A stretch of DNA of 64,000 nt from Flavobacterium quisquiliarum (lineage in GTDB: Bacteria > Bacteroidota > Bacteroidia > Flavobacteriales > Flavobacteriaceae). Location: the NCBI RefSeq assembly GCF_019308285.1, contig NZ_WWEM01000031.1, positions 62,001 to 126,000 of the forward strand. Reading direction: 5' to 3'. Under the pieces are notes generated by a model. It was not told the origin of the DNA. It saw nothing but the letters and a program-made list of their open reading frames with translations, and searched no databases. Both the position numbers and the translations under genes were made by a program. Positions 9,762 through 19,446 of the stretch are shown one piece after another (positions within the stretch are counted from its first letter, which is position 1; each line of letters begins with the position of its first letter).

Positions 9762-12206
9762 ATGAATTTAAAAAGAATATTATTTTTCAGCATATTATTG
9801 TATAATTCTCTCACTTTTGCGCAGAGTTTCAATGTTGAAGAATTAGGAAAAGCCAAATTAGTGAACGTTTCTGGAGGTGCTTCAGCCAATGGAGTATTCT
9901 ATTCCGGAAACGCCGCGAGAGAACCTTTTACCTATTTCTTAAAAGGAAATATCAATGTAAATGTCGCAGGTTTATATAATATCCCGATTTCATTTTCATA
10001 CACCAATCAAAAGTTTGGTTATAACAGACCCGTACTCATGAATCGTCTAAGTATTCACCCATCTTATAAATGGATTACTGGACACATTGGAGATGTGAGC
10101 ATGACTTTTTCGCCTTACACTTTAGCTGGACATCAATTCACTGGATTAGGAGTTGATTTAACACCGCAGGGGAAATTCAAAATCAGTGCAATGTACGGTC
10201 GTTTAGTACGAAGCAGTGAATATGATGCCATCAATACAGAGCTTGTTCCAACCTATAAAAGAATGGGATACGGATTTAAAACACAATATGCGCTGGAAAA
10301 AATAAATCTAGGACTTACCATTTTTAAAGCAAAAGATGAGGTAAATTCTCTAGCTATTCCTGTTCCATTTGAATTGGGTGTTTCGCCAAAAGAAAATGCT
10401 GCAATTAGTTTTGAAACATCTTTTAAGTTATTTCAAAAATTACAAGTTCAAACTGAATTTGCAAACAGTAGTATTACAGAAGATACAAGAGATACTGGAA
10501 ACACTAAAGATCAGAATATTTCTTCTTTACTTTTAAAATCAAATCCAACAACTACGAGTTACAAAGCATTGAAAGGACAACTGGTTTATCCTGCAGGGAA
10601 AGGAACTTTAGGTTTAGGTTACGAACGTATTGATCCAAACTATAGAACACTTGGTGGTTATTATTTTAATAATGATTTAGAAAATGTAACCGTAAATGCA
10701 TCTCAGACTTTATACCAAGACAAATTGAGCTTAAATCTGAATTTAGGTTTACAAAAAGACAATTTAGACAAACAAAAACAAAGTCAGATGAAAAGACTTG
10801 TTTCCTCTATCAGTGCCGATTTTAGAGCCAATCAAAAATTAAACTTTAATCTTAATTATTCTAATTTTCAATCGTATACCAATAGCCGAAATCAATTTGA
10901 TTATATCAATCAAACCAATCAATACGAGTTCTTAGATACCTTAAATTTCAGACAGGTCAATCAGAATGCCGCTCTTACCGTTAATTATCTTCTAAAAAAT
11001 GATAAAACACGAAAGCAGGCTTTCAATGCCAACTTCAGCATGCAGGATGCTGTAAATCAGCAACAGGGTAAAACTATTGCTGGCGGTGCTAGTACTTATT
11101 ACAACACAGGACTTTCCTATATTTTAGGTTATCCGCAGCAAGACCTAAATCTTACCGCTTCTTTTAATAGTACTATCGGAAAATTGGATGTTGGAGATAA
11201 TTTAATTTTAGGGCCAACAATTGGTGCCACAAAACTATTTTATGAAAAGAAACTGAATACTTCATTTTCTACCAGTTATAACACCAGTTTCAATAATGGG
11301 GATAAAGTAAATGATGTTTTTAATATTCGTTTAAATGGTTCTTACATCTACATGCAGAAACATAATTTCGGGTTAAACTGCATTACACTTTTCAGCAGTT
11401 CTCAAACTGTTCGAAACAATGATTTAACAGCTACATTATCTTATACGTATTCTTTCGACAAAATAAAACTTCGTCCAAAACGTGTTGAAGAAAAACCAAT
11501 AACTCAAGAAGAAACTCCAGAAACCAAGCTCAAAATATCTTCAAATGATGTTGTTTTAGAAGGAACAAAAAGCGAAATTATTAATAAACTCGAACAGCTT
11601 CAAAATGCTTTAAGACCTTTACCTGAAACTGAATTGCAAAAACTGGACAAACGTTTGGATGTAGCCAGAATGACTTTAGAGGATAAAGAATTCAAAGAAA
11701 AAGTATTGGATTATCTTGGTGATTATAATACCAATAAGAAAATGGTTTCTCAATACAACAATGCACTTTACGACATTGTTCAGAAATTAAATCGTGAAAT
11801 CGCCGCAAAAGACCAGCATATCGAGCAAGTTTACACAGCTGCAATCGGTCGTGTTAATACAGATAAAATGCATGGTTTAAACAGTGAAGAGGCCAAAGAC
11901 AAAGCGACTAACGACAGATATCAAAAATTGGTAGAAAGAAGTAAGACAGCAGAAAAACAATTAATCAACCATAGATGGATGATGAAAGAATTTGCTCTGT
12001 TGGCCAAATTACCACAAAACGAATTGCAAAATAACGAATCAATGGCTGCTTTCAGTAAACAGGAAGTCAACAATTTCTTTGAATTAAATAAGGATAAAAA
12101 AGAAGACAAAGAAATCAGCAGACAATTAGAAGAAAAAATAATTCCGTTTTATCACCAGCTGGCAATAGAAAAAGCTGTAAACGATTCAATCGAATTAAAA
12201 TATTAA
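9762..12206 (+). CDS. Outer-membrane beta-barrel protein with C-terminal helical domain
   Basis: The 814-residue product begins with a signal peptide ending at about TFAQ (residue 21). Residues 25 to about 570 are alternating aromatic and polar beta strands (for example YKWITGHIGDVSMTF, KISAMYGRL, KLSLNLNLGL), typical of an outer-membrane barrel. From about residue 590 the composition switches to charged, heptad-like helices up to the C-terminus, so the tail should be an extended alpha-helical or coiled-coil domain. It lies 93 bases after the SprB-like giant and 42 bases before the large modular toxin-like gene, in the same direction. It is not an obvious PorP/SprF protein, which are about 330 residues long. 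A role as exporter or surface anchor for either neighbour is inference only. Confidence 0.8.
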   Translation: MNLKRILFFSILLYNSLTFAQSFNVEELGKAKLVNVSGGASANGVFYSGNAAREPFTYFLKGNINVNVAGLYNIPISFSYTNQKFGYNRPVLMNRLSIHPSYKWITGHIGDVSMTFSPYTLAGHQFTGLGVDLTPQGKFKISAMYGRLVRSSEYDAINTELVPTYKRMGYGFKTQYALEKINLGLTIFKAKDEVNSLAIPVPFELGVSPKENAAISFETSFKLFQKLQVQTEFANSSITEDTRDTGNTKDQNISSLLLKSNPTTTSYKALKGQLVYPAGKGTLGLGYERIDPNYRTLGGYYFNNDLENVTVNASQTLYQDKLSLNLNLGLQKDNLDKQKQSQMKRLVSSISADFRANQKLNFNLNYSNFQSYTNSRNQFDYINQTNQYEFLDTLNFRQVNQNAALTVNYLLKNDKTRKQAFNANFSMQDAVNQQQGKTIAGGASTYYNTGLSYILGYPQQDLNLTASFNSTIGKLDVGDNLILGPTIGATKLFYEKKLNTSFSTSYNTSFNNGDKVNDVFNIRLNGSYIYMQKHNFGLNCITLFSSSQTVRNNDLTATLSYTYSFDKIKLRPKRVEEKPITQEETPETKLKISSNDVVLEGTKSEIINKLEQLQNALRPLPETELQKLDKRLDVARMTLEDKEFKEKVLDYLGDYNTNKKMVSQYNNALYDIVQKLNREIAAKDQHIEQVYTAAIGRVNTDKMHGLNSEEAKDKATNDRYQKLVERSKTAEKQLINHRWMMKEFALLAKLPQNELQNNESMAAFSKQEVNNFFELNKDKKEDKEISRQLEEKIIPFYHQLAIEKAVNDSIELKY

Positions 12207-12248
12207 GAGAAAAAGATTTTAAAGTATAATAGTTATAAATACACCCAA

Positions 12249-15200
12249 ATGCTAAAAAAACTACAATTTCAACTATTCTTAACCCTTGGGTTTTGGCTTT
12301 CGGCAATAGTTTCTGGTATAGCGCAAACCTATCCAGTTACCATTAGTACGCAGATTACACAGCCTTCACCAATTTACTTAAGCAATTATGCCGATGCGTC
12401 TACCATAAATAGCCCCATCAAAGTGCAGATTGCTTTAAACGATTTAACTATTTCCAATCGTCAAATCCGACTGAAATGTTATTTCCAAGGGCAGTCTATT
12501 TCGTTAATGACCAACGATTTTGTAGTTGGAGCACACGATCTTTTTCTTGAAGGAGGAGTGCCGCTTCAGCTAACCAATGTAGATTTAGCACCTTACTTTC
12601 AATATCAAAACCTTCTTGGAATAAATCCGAATCAATATGCACAGGCACTTCCAGAAGGTATTTATACGTTTTCTGTTGAGGTTTATGACTTTGCAACGAA
12701 TAAAAAGCTTTCTAGGAAAACCAGCGTAACGACTATTATTTTCCAGAATGATCCTCCGTTTCTGAATCTGCCTTTGAACAATGCCTCGATAATGCAGCAA
12801 AATATTCAGAACATTATCTTCAGCTGGACTCCAAGACAGATTAACGTGAGCAATGTGGAATATGAATTTTCGTTAGTAGAAATTTGGGACAAATACACGC
12901 CTATACAAAATGCATTTGCCTACTCACCTCCTCTATTTACTACCACTACACGATCAACTACGCTGCAATACGGCGTATCAGAGCCACAATTAATTCCAGG
13001 TAAAAGATATGCTTGGAGAGTAAAAGCAAAAGCACTTTTGGGTGCAGAAGAAGTTGGTGTATTTAAAAATAATGGATTCAGCGAAATTTACTCTTTCGAT
13101 TACGAAGTATTCTGTACCGCTCCGCTGGCAATAAATGTAGAAGGAATAAGTGAAAACCAAGCAAAAGTAACTTGGTCTGGAAATATTGATAATTTTGATT
13201 ATCAGGTAAATTACCGAGAAAAAAATGCAGATTCTGAATGGTATAAAGTAGTTACTCCAAGAGAAAATATAGTTATAACGAATCTTAAACCAAATACAAC
13301 TTACGAATATACTGTAGGATCATCTTGTGATGTTGGAAAATATACCCACAGTACAGTTAAAGAATTTAAAACTCTGGTTAGAGACGAAATCGCTTTTCAG
13401 GGCTGTGGTATAAAACCAGATCCTGCCGATTTAGCCAACACTACTCCATTGCCAGCACTTTTTCCTAATGATGTAATTTCAGCAGGAGATTTCCCTCTAG
13501 TAGTATTACATGCAACAGGAAGCAATGGAACTTTTTCTGGAGACGGATATGTAACATTTCCTTTCATAGAGAAATTTAGATTGTTAATTGCTGCTGCTGA
13601 TGCCATTGCAGAACAAAATGCTGATGAAGATGGAAAAGCTAAATTTAATTTAAGCGAAAATACCCGTATCCGAATCACATTTAACAACATTGGCTTAAAC
13701 ACTGATTTTAAATTGATTTCGGGAGAGATTATTGCTGCTTATGATCCTAATTGGAACAGCATGATTGATGGTGATAAAATTATCACTGATATATTCGGAA
13801 ATGATGGAAAACCAATTGAAGGCACATTAGATTATGTAGTAAAATCTGCAACATTAAATCCTGATGGGAGTGTGACCATCAAAGGAGAAAACGGAGCTGT
13901 TACCACTCTGCCTAAATCTCCTTACGAACGCATTTACACTGATAAAAACGGAAATACTGTTACCATTCCAGCTAATGGAAAAGGAGAACCTACTTTTACC
14001 AAAGCTGCTGATGGCGGAAAAGCGATTGCTTCAAATACAAATGGCGTATCTAGCAATGGTGAAGTTACTCAAATATCATCTCCTGATGTCAAAATTACTT
14101 TTGCACAAAGCATCCAAAATGGCAGCAAAAACAGTAAATATGCTTATGACCGAATGCCTTCAAATGGTGCACCAAAGATTTTACAGACTTACGAAACAAT
14201 TCCTATGGCAACGGGAGGCAATTATAATGTTGATTATAAAGCCGTATCTGACTTATTAGAAAATCAGGATGTTGTTTATGCCGAAGCCAATTTTAAAAAT
14301 GGAAAAACAAAAGATGATATTATTTTTAAAACCAGCGCCGGGGAGGAAGTTGATTTTGAATGGATAAACGATACACAGGCTGCAATAAAACTGACCAAAA
14401 AATTTGAGTTTGGTAAGTACAGCATCATTGCAACAGTAAAAGGCAAAGAAGAAAAAGATCCGCAAGATGCAACTAAAACAATTAAAGGTAAATCTGAGAT
14501 TGCTGGTAAAGTAAATATTTGGGATTTAACTCAAAAACCAGCAATAAACGTAACTGTATTAAGCATTAATGGAGCCAACGCACCAAGTAGTGATAAGATG
14601 CAAAGTTATCTTAACGAGGTTTACAACAAAGTTGGTATCAAATTTAATGTTACCTCACAAAAAGTCGAAAGTATTACAATGCCCGACGTAATTAAGTGTG
14701 GAGATAGCGACATCTTTAATTTTTACACAGATGATCAAAAAAGTATCATAAATCAGATAGAAACGACTAAAGGTTTTACATACAATGATCAAACTTATTA
14801 TGTTATATACACCGGAAAATCTGGTCAAGACAATTACAAAGGTTTTATGCCTTTGGGAAGTCAATATGCATTTGTATTTAAGAACAATGATAATGACGAA
14901 ATCTTAAGAACCGCTGCACACGAACTAGGTCACGGAATCTTCGGTCTAAAACACCCTTTCTCGAATTCAGGAGAATCAGGAAATACAGATCTTTTAATGG
15001 ATTATGGAAAAGGTACTGTATTATCACATAACGATTGGGATGTTATTCATAGTGGTGGATGGAGATTTTATGGGTTTCAGAAGAGTTCTTCTGGGGCAGC
15101 AACAGAGTCTTTGTTTTTAACTTTAGATTTCAAGCTTGACCAAGATTTAAATCAAACTGTATTCAAATTTTTTGATGAAGAAAAAAGTACCTTTTATTAT

Positions 15201-18200
15201 AAAGGGTATAAAATAACTTTTAATCAAAAAAATGTTCGTTTTGATGAAGCTAATAGACAATTTACTATAGTAGAGAATAATAAAGAAAAAAAGCTTAATA
15301 TATTATATAAAAAAAATGTTACCGCTGATAAAGTAGCATTGGTTTTATGTTATGCAGACGAATTAGAAAAAGTATCTAAAAATACTGAAGGTAATTATAT
15401 CTATGATGAATTAGCTAAAAAGAATATTATTTATTCTTGCACGATAGAAATATATAAAAATTTACTTCCTGTAGCCGATTTAGCTTTGTTAAATGAAAAA
15501 ATTAAAAGTCTTGAAGCTTCAAAAATTAAGAAAATTCAAAACTTACTTCAATCCCTACCACTTAATGAAATTGCAGAAATCTGTGGAAACACTGGTAAAT
15601 GTTATGATATATTTAATAAGCAATATACATCATCAGAATGGGATGAAATAATTAAATTTTTAGAAAACCAAAAGAATCAATCTGTAATTGATCTAGAAAG
15701 ACTTAGTGTAAATGAACAATTACTTGCAATAAAATCAGTATTATCAAGCGCAAAAAATGTTGACAAAATTAGTCGTTTAAATATTAATGCAGCAGATAAC
15801 AAAACTGCTTTTGAGTATCCAGATTATTTTAGAATAGAACATTTAGGTAACAGATCAGGAACTAATTATATTAGAGTTGAGCTTTTAGAAAATCTTAAAC
15901 TTGAAAAAGTAGAGCGTAAGTTTTTATTAACTTATCCTGCCAATGCTGATATAGTAAACAATGATCAACTTGAATTTTCTATTATTTTAGAAACCGATTC
16001 TTCACAAAGCATAGCGACAAGAATAAGTAAGGGTACTTCTGTACAAGTCAAAGCGGCAAATGCGATTACAAATACAGTAATTATCGCAGTAGGCGCTTTA
16101 GGTACGGCTGAATTAGTGGCTGGAATAACATTGACTGAAGAACAAATAGCAGGCTGCGCTAAAAGCATGGCTTTAGATGCTGGTATACAAGCTATTGCAG
16201 ACGTTTTAATCAGAAACTTTAGTGATAATGAAGAAGGACTTCCTCTATCTTATACCAGCCTTGCCGTTAGCTGTGCTATGGGAACTATGACAGATATAAC
16301 CAAGCTAGATGCTTGTATGGCAGGTGCTATAACACCAATAGGTGATGCCATAATTCATAACCTTACTAAGAAGACACCTCCTAGAGAAATTAGTACAGTT
16401 GCACTGCAGGCATTAACTGGATGTGTTTTAGCGACTACATTACATATGGCATTTACTAATCCAACAGTTCAAGCAAAAGTTCGTCAAGCTATTAAATGGG
16501 TTTTAATAAAAAATGCAATAAGAAAGGCAAAAATACCATATCCACAAAGACAAGCTATTACCAGCTTTTTGATAAAAGGAGAAAAATTTGCTAATAAAAC
16601 AGACGATTTCATAACTGCCGAACTATTAGCTGATATTTTAAACAACTCATCTGATGATATAGCTATAATTATCCAAAAACTTGAAGGTTTTATGGTCTCA
16701 GGAAACAGAGTAATAAAACAAGGTGAAGAGATTCTAGTTGTTGATGCTTCTAATGAAATTATATCTAAATTTAAAAATGGTTTTTGGTATTCTGTAGAAA
16801 ATGCTGTTGTTAAAGAGGCTACACGAGAAATCATTGATAAATCTACAAGAAAGATTTTTAAAGAAGCGATTAGCAATATTACATCTACACATAATAATAG
16901 TGGAGCCAGTATAGCATCAAAGGATGGTGCATATACAATGATAAATAACTTCAACTCTCAAGGTAATGTTTCTGCAGTAGCAGATGTTCCAAATTTTAAC
17001 GCTTTAATTGATGGTAATAATGCGTTAAATACTGAAATAGCTACATTTCTTAGAATTGTTAAAGATGTGGAAGAAGAAGTCATACTCCTCCCAAAAGCTA
17101 ACATAGAAACTGGCTTAATTACTAAAGCAGATAATATTCCTGTTATAAATTTAATTCCATATAAAGCTTCTTATTATACAATTAATGGACAAATAGAATT
17201 AATTGTAGCATCTACTAAACAATCCAATAGTCAAGCACAAGTTATATTCGCCACAGCAAATGTCCTTAGCAAATTAAAAGAAAAGGAAAAAGAGGAAGAG
17301 GAAAAATGTAAAGCTTGTACCAAACAGGATCAAGCTACATGTAAAAAATTTGAACAGCTAATTACCAAGGTAGGTCAACATGCTGGTATAACTAAATTAT
17401 GTACAGGATTAACAGCCGTAAATGCAAATCCAGTAATAACTGAATTATTAACTTGGGATAAAGCTCAAATTTTATTGTTTTTAGATGATATTGCTGGCAT
17501 TAGTAAAAGTTGTAATAATAACCAGGTTGATGAATATATTAAAGATAATATTCAAAATATAACCAAATCAATACTTGAAGCATGGAGTGTTTATAAAGAT
17601 GCTTCTCGTCCTTGTTTATGTCAAAGTAATGGCCATTTGCGCAAATTAGCTGCGGCAATCAACAGCAATAAATTAAGAAATCCTCCTTATGGATTTACAA
17701 AAAATGATTTTAAAGAAATAGCAATAGGAATAGGAACATCAGGAAGTAGTTTAATAGCAAACCTTGATAAAACGGTATTTACCAATTTAGTTTCATTTGC
17801 ACAAATAGATGCAAGTTATGCTAACATGGATAAATTAAAGGCAAAATTAAGCCAGAGAAATAGTGCCGCCGAAGTAGAAGGGGTAAATTTCATTGTTCGT
17901 CATATGGGTGATAATAAAACTATTTTTGATGATGGAAATTATGTCTTTGAAAGCTATCAAACTGAATGGGCTCGATACGTAGATGTTCAAGATAACCGAA
18001 ATTTACAAAATATTATTTTTTATGAATTTAAAAGTTTAATTCCTGGAAGTTTTAATCCTGAATCATTTGTAATACAATTTGTTAAAGATTTATCCAACAA
18101 TAATGTTACAGATTTATCACAAATACAATGGATTTTCGACCATGATAAAATGACTCAAACACAAGTAAAAACAAAAGTTTTAGCTGCTTTGAATAAATAC

Positions 18201-18347
18201 TCTGAAATGTTGGATCATGAGAATATAAGAACTAAGTTTGAAAATTATAGACTTACTGTTGGCTATAATAAATCATTAACAAATAATGAAAGGCTTATAG
18301 AATTTCTAAATTCAAATAATGATTGGTTTAATTTAATTTTTAAATAA
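12249..18347 (+). CDS. Giant modular exported protein: FN3, zincin-like domain, C-terminal nuclease-like toxin domain
   Basis: This 2032-residue protein has a signal peptide ending near GIAQ (residue 25). An N-terminal domain resembles the Bacteroidota TANFOR-type region (recognised loosely) and is followed by a fibronectin III domain at about 288-377. A zincin-like domain spans about 765-945, with HELGH at 891-895, a further His at 902 and a Met-turn-like LLMDYG. A Gly/Ala-rich segment lies at about 1270-1410, and a Cys-rich charged helix near 1680-1700. The last 235 residues contain E1875/E1877, D1912 and E1926-x-K1928, the order and spacing of a PD-(D/E)xK nuclease core. There is no T9SS sorting domain at the end. 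A partner-like gene begins one base after the stop. I infer a polymorphic toxin; the nuclease call comes from motifs only. Confidence 0.75.
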   Translation: MLKKLQFQLFLTLGFWLSAIVSGIAQTYPVTISTQITQPSPIYLSNYADASTINSPIKVQIALNDLTISNRQIRLKCYFQGQSISLMTNDFVVGAHDLFLEGGVPLQLTNVDLAPYFQYQNLLGINPNQYAQALPEGIYTFSVEVYDFATNKKLSRKTSVTTIIFQNDPPFLNLPLNNASIMQQNIQNIIFSWTPRQINVSNVEYEFSLVEIWDKYTPIQNAFAYSPPLFTTTTRSTTLQYGVSEPQLIPGKRYAWRVKAKALLGAEEVGVFKNNGFSEIYSFDYEVFCTAPLAINVEGISENQAKVTWSGNIDNFDYQVNYREKNADSEWYKVVTPRENIVITNLKPNTTYEYTVGSSCDVGKYTHSTVKEFKTLVRDEIAFQGCGIKPDPADLANTTPLPALFPNDVISAGDFPLVVLHATGSNGTFSGDGYVTFPFIEKFRLLIAAADAIAEQNADEDGKAKFNLSENTRIRITFNNIGLNTDFKLISGEIIAAYDPNWNSMIDGDKIITDIFGNDGKPIEGTLDYVVKSATLNPDGSVTIKGENGAVTTLPKSPYERIYTDKNGNTVTIPANGKGEPTFTKAADGGKAIASNTNGVSSNGEVTQISSPDVKITFAQSIQNGSKNSKYAYDRMPSNGAPKILQTYETIPMATGGNYNVDYKAVSDLLENQDVVYAEANFKNGKTKDDIIFKTSAGEEVDFEWINDTQAAIKLTKKFEFGKYSIIATVKGKEEKDPQDATKTIKGKSEIAGKVNIWDLTQKPAINVTVLSINGANAPSSDKMQSYLNEVYNKVGIKFNVTSQKVESITMPDVIKCGDSDIFNFYTDDQKSIINQIETTKGFTYNDQTYYVIYTGKSGQDNYKGFMPLGSQYAFVFKNNDNDEILRTAAHELGHGIFGLKHPFSNSGESGNTDLLMDYGKGTVLSHNDWDVIHSGGWRFYGFQKSSSGAATESLFLTLDFKLDQDLNQTVFKFFDEEKSTFYYKGYKITFNQKNVRFDEANRQFTIVENNKEKKLNILYKKNVTADKVALVLCYADELEKVSKNTEGNYIYDELAKKNIIYSCTIEIYKNLLPVADLALLNEKIKSLEASKIKKIQNLLQSLPLNEIAEICGNTGKCYDIFNKQYTSSEWDEIIKFLENQKNQSVIDLERLSVNEQLLAIKSVLSSAKNVDKISRLNINAADNKTAFEYPDYFRIEHLGNRSGTNYIRVELLENLKLEKVERKFLLTYPANADIVNNDQLEFSIILETDSSQSIATRISKGTSVQVKAANAITNTVIIAVGALGTAELVAGITLTEEQIAGCAKSMALDAGIQAIADVLIRNFSDNEEGLPLSYTSLAVSCAMGTMTDITKLDACMAGAITPIGDAIIHNLTKKTPPREISTVALQALTGCVLATTLHMAFTNPTVQAKVRQAIKWVLIKNAIRKAKIPYPQRQAITSFLIKGEKFANKTDDFITAELLADILNNSSDDIAIIIQKLEGFMVSGNRVIKQGEEILVVDASNEIISKFKNGFWYSVENAVVKEATREIIDKSTRKIFKEAISNITSTHNNSGASIASKDGAYTMINNFNSQGNVSAVADVPNFNALIDGNNALNTEIATFLRIVKDVEEEVILLPKANIETGLITKADNIPVINLIPYKASYYTINGQIELIVASTKQSNSQAQVIFATANVLSKLKEKEKEEEEKCKACTKQDQATCKKFEQLITKVGQHAGITKLCTGLTAVNANPVITELLTWDKAQILLFLDDIAGISKSCNNNQVDEYIKDNIQNITKSILEAWSVYKDASRPCLCQSNGHLRKLAAAINSNKLRNPPYGFTKNDFKEIAIGIGTSGSSLIANLDKTVFTNLVSFAQIDASYANMDKLKAKLSQRNSAAEVEGVNFIVRHMGDNKTIFDDGNYVFESYQTEWARYVDVQDNRNLQNIIFYEFKSLIPGSFNPESFVIQFVKDLSNNNVTDLSQIQWIFDHDKMTQTQVKTKVLAALNKYSEMLDHENIRTKFENYRLTVGYNKSLTNNERLIEFLNSNNDWFNLIFK

Positions 18348-18348
18348 T

Positions 18349-19281
18349 ATGAATGTAATCAAATCACTAGAAAAAATATTAAAATATAATTTTTATAATG
18401 ATAATTTAGTTCTTTTAAACTCCAGTTTTGATTTATCTATAGAGGATAAAACAATCATTAAAAATGTAAAAAATTTTGCAATATTTAACAATAGCTTATA
18501 TGTAGAACTAAAAGACCAATTAGTTATCTATAATGAATATTTTTCACAGCAACATTTATTTGGGAAATACTTTTTATCTAATTCTCAATCAATTGAAAAT
18601 GGAATAATTATCTTGAAAGAGGATATAAATGATGATGAATATTATATTATTAAAAACAACTTTGAAACCAGTCAAGTTTCATGGCATAATTCATTCGTAA
18701 AATATTTTTCGAAGAATAATTTCATTAGTATTTTTAAGAGCAGTTTATCTTATCATAATATAATAAATGGAGATGTTCTCTGGGAAAAAGTTTATTCTGA
18801 AAATATTAAATCTTTAGAAATTTGGAATGAGGAAATAGTGCTATTAGAATTAACAGGGAAATCTACAAATCAAATTAATGCTTTAAATGCTCGAAGTGGC
18901 TCTTTAATTTGGGAGAAAGATGGAGGAGGTATGATTCTGAAAAGTGATAAATTATATTTTTTAGAATACAGTTCAACTAGCCAGATATTAAAACAGTATA
19001 ATCTTAAAGAAAATACAGAACAACAATATGATCTTACAAAGATAATTATTGATCAATTTAATAAAATCCCTTATTTTCTATATGAAATAAAAGATAACCA
19101 TATGTATATTTCATTTACAAATGAAAAAACAATAGTCATGATAGATCTGAAAACAATGTTAACTGAATGGGTATATAAAATAGAAACCTCTGCATGGCAA
19201 ATAGATAAGCCACAAATTCAAGGTGGAAATTTATATGTTTTAGATTCGGATAAGGTTTTACATATCTTTGAAAAAGAATAA
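18349..19281 (+). CDS. Beta-propeller-like protein, candidate immunity protein
   Basis: The ATG begins one base after the stop of the toxin-like gene, so the two are almost certainly co-translated. The 310-residue product has no signal peptide and should be cytoplasmic. It shows repeated WD/PQQ-like strands: GDVLWEKVY, an LNARSGSLIWEKD strand, MIDLKTMLTEWVYK, and a closing GGNLYVLDSDKVLHIF. These are the marks of a small beta-propeller. Placement directly after a variable toxin C-terminus, cytoplasmic location and very AT-rich sequence fit an immunity protein that binds and blocks the cognate toxin. No homologue is recognised, so the immunity role rests on position and fold alone. Confidence 0.65.
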   Translation: MNVIKSLEKILKYNFYNDNLVLLNSSFDLSIEDKTIIKNVKNFAIFNNSLYVELKDQLVIYNEYFSQQHLFGKYFLSNSQSIENGIIILKEDINDDEYYIIKNNFETSQVSWHNSFVKYFSKNNFISIFKSSLSYHNIINGDVLWEKVYSENIKSLEIWNEEIVLLELTGKSTNQINALNARSGSLIWEKDGGGMILKSDKLYFLEYSSTSQILKQYNLKENTEQQYDLTKIIIDQFNKIPYFLYEIKDNHMYISFTNEKTIVMIDLKTMLTEWVYKIETSAWQIDKPQIQGGNLYVLDSDKVLHIFEKE

Positions 19282-19300
19282 TTAAAAATAAAATCAAAAA

Positions 19301-19378
19301 ATGCAAACCTCAAAAATCACAAGATACGCCATAATAGCACTAGTAGTTCTATTCATAGTAATCAGCGTGTTAAGCTAA
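19301..19378 (+). CDS. 25-residue signal-peptide-only mini-protein
   Basis: This short ATG-to-TAA frame encodes a 25-residue hydrophobic peptide starting MQTSKITR and ending VISVLS. It matches the first 25 residues of the 67-residue lipoprotein gene at 21861 (MQTSKITR, hydrophobic core, LSVIS), including the exact N-terminal eight residues. The stop codon falls exactly where the paralogue has its lipobox cysteine. It follows the immunity-like gene by 19 bases and is followed at once by a terminator almost identical to that of the paralogue. It could be a truncated relic or a genuine membrane micropeptide. Conservation in relatives would decide. Confidence 0.5.
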   Translation: MQTSKITRYAIIALVVLFIVISVLS

Positions 19379-19385
19379 AAAACAA

Positions 19386-19420
19386 AAAGCCTTCTGAAAT
19401 CCAGAAGGCTTTACTTTTTC
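19386..19420 (+). terminator. Rho-independent terminator after the toxin-immunity unit
   Basis: An 11-bp perfect stem, AAAGCCTTCTG (19386-19396) with CAGAAGGCTTT (19402-19412), has a 5-base loop and a T-rich tail. The same core hairpin recurs at 20621 and 22071. Confidence 0.85.
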
Positions 19421-19446
19421 TGGATAAAAATCTTATAAGTAACATT

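Noticed and set aside
13397..13702. 101-codon minus-strand frame in the FN3/toxin gene
   Set aside because: It is a shadow of the long plus-strand frame; no start signal.
16484..16954. 156-codon open frame on the minus strand inside the toxin gene
   Set aside because: It lies wholly opposite a clear coding frame, is low in complexity and shows no family motif.
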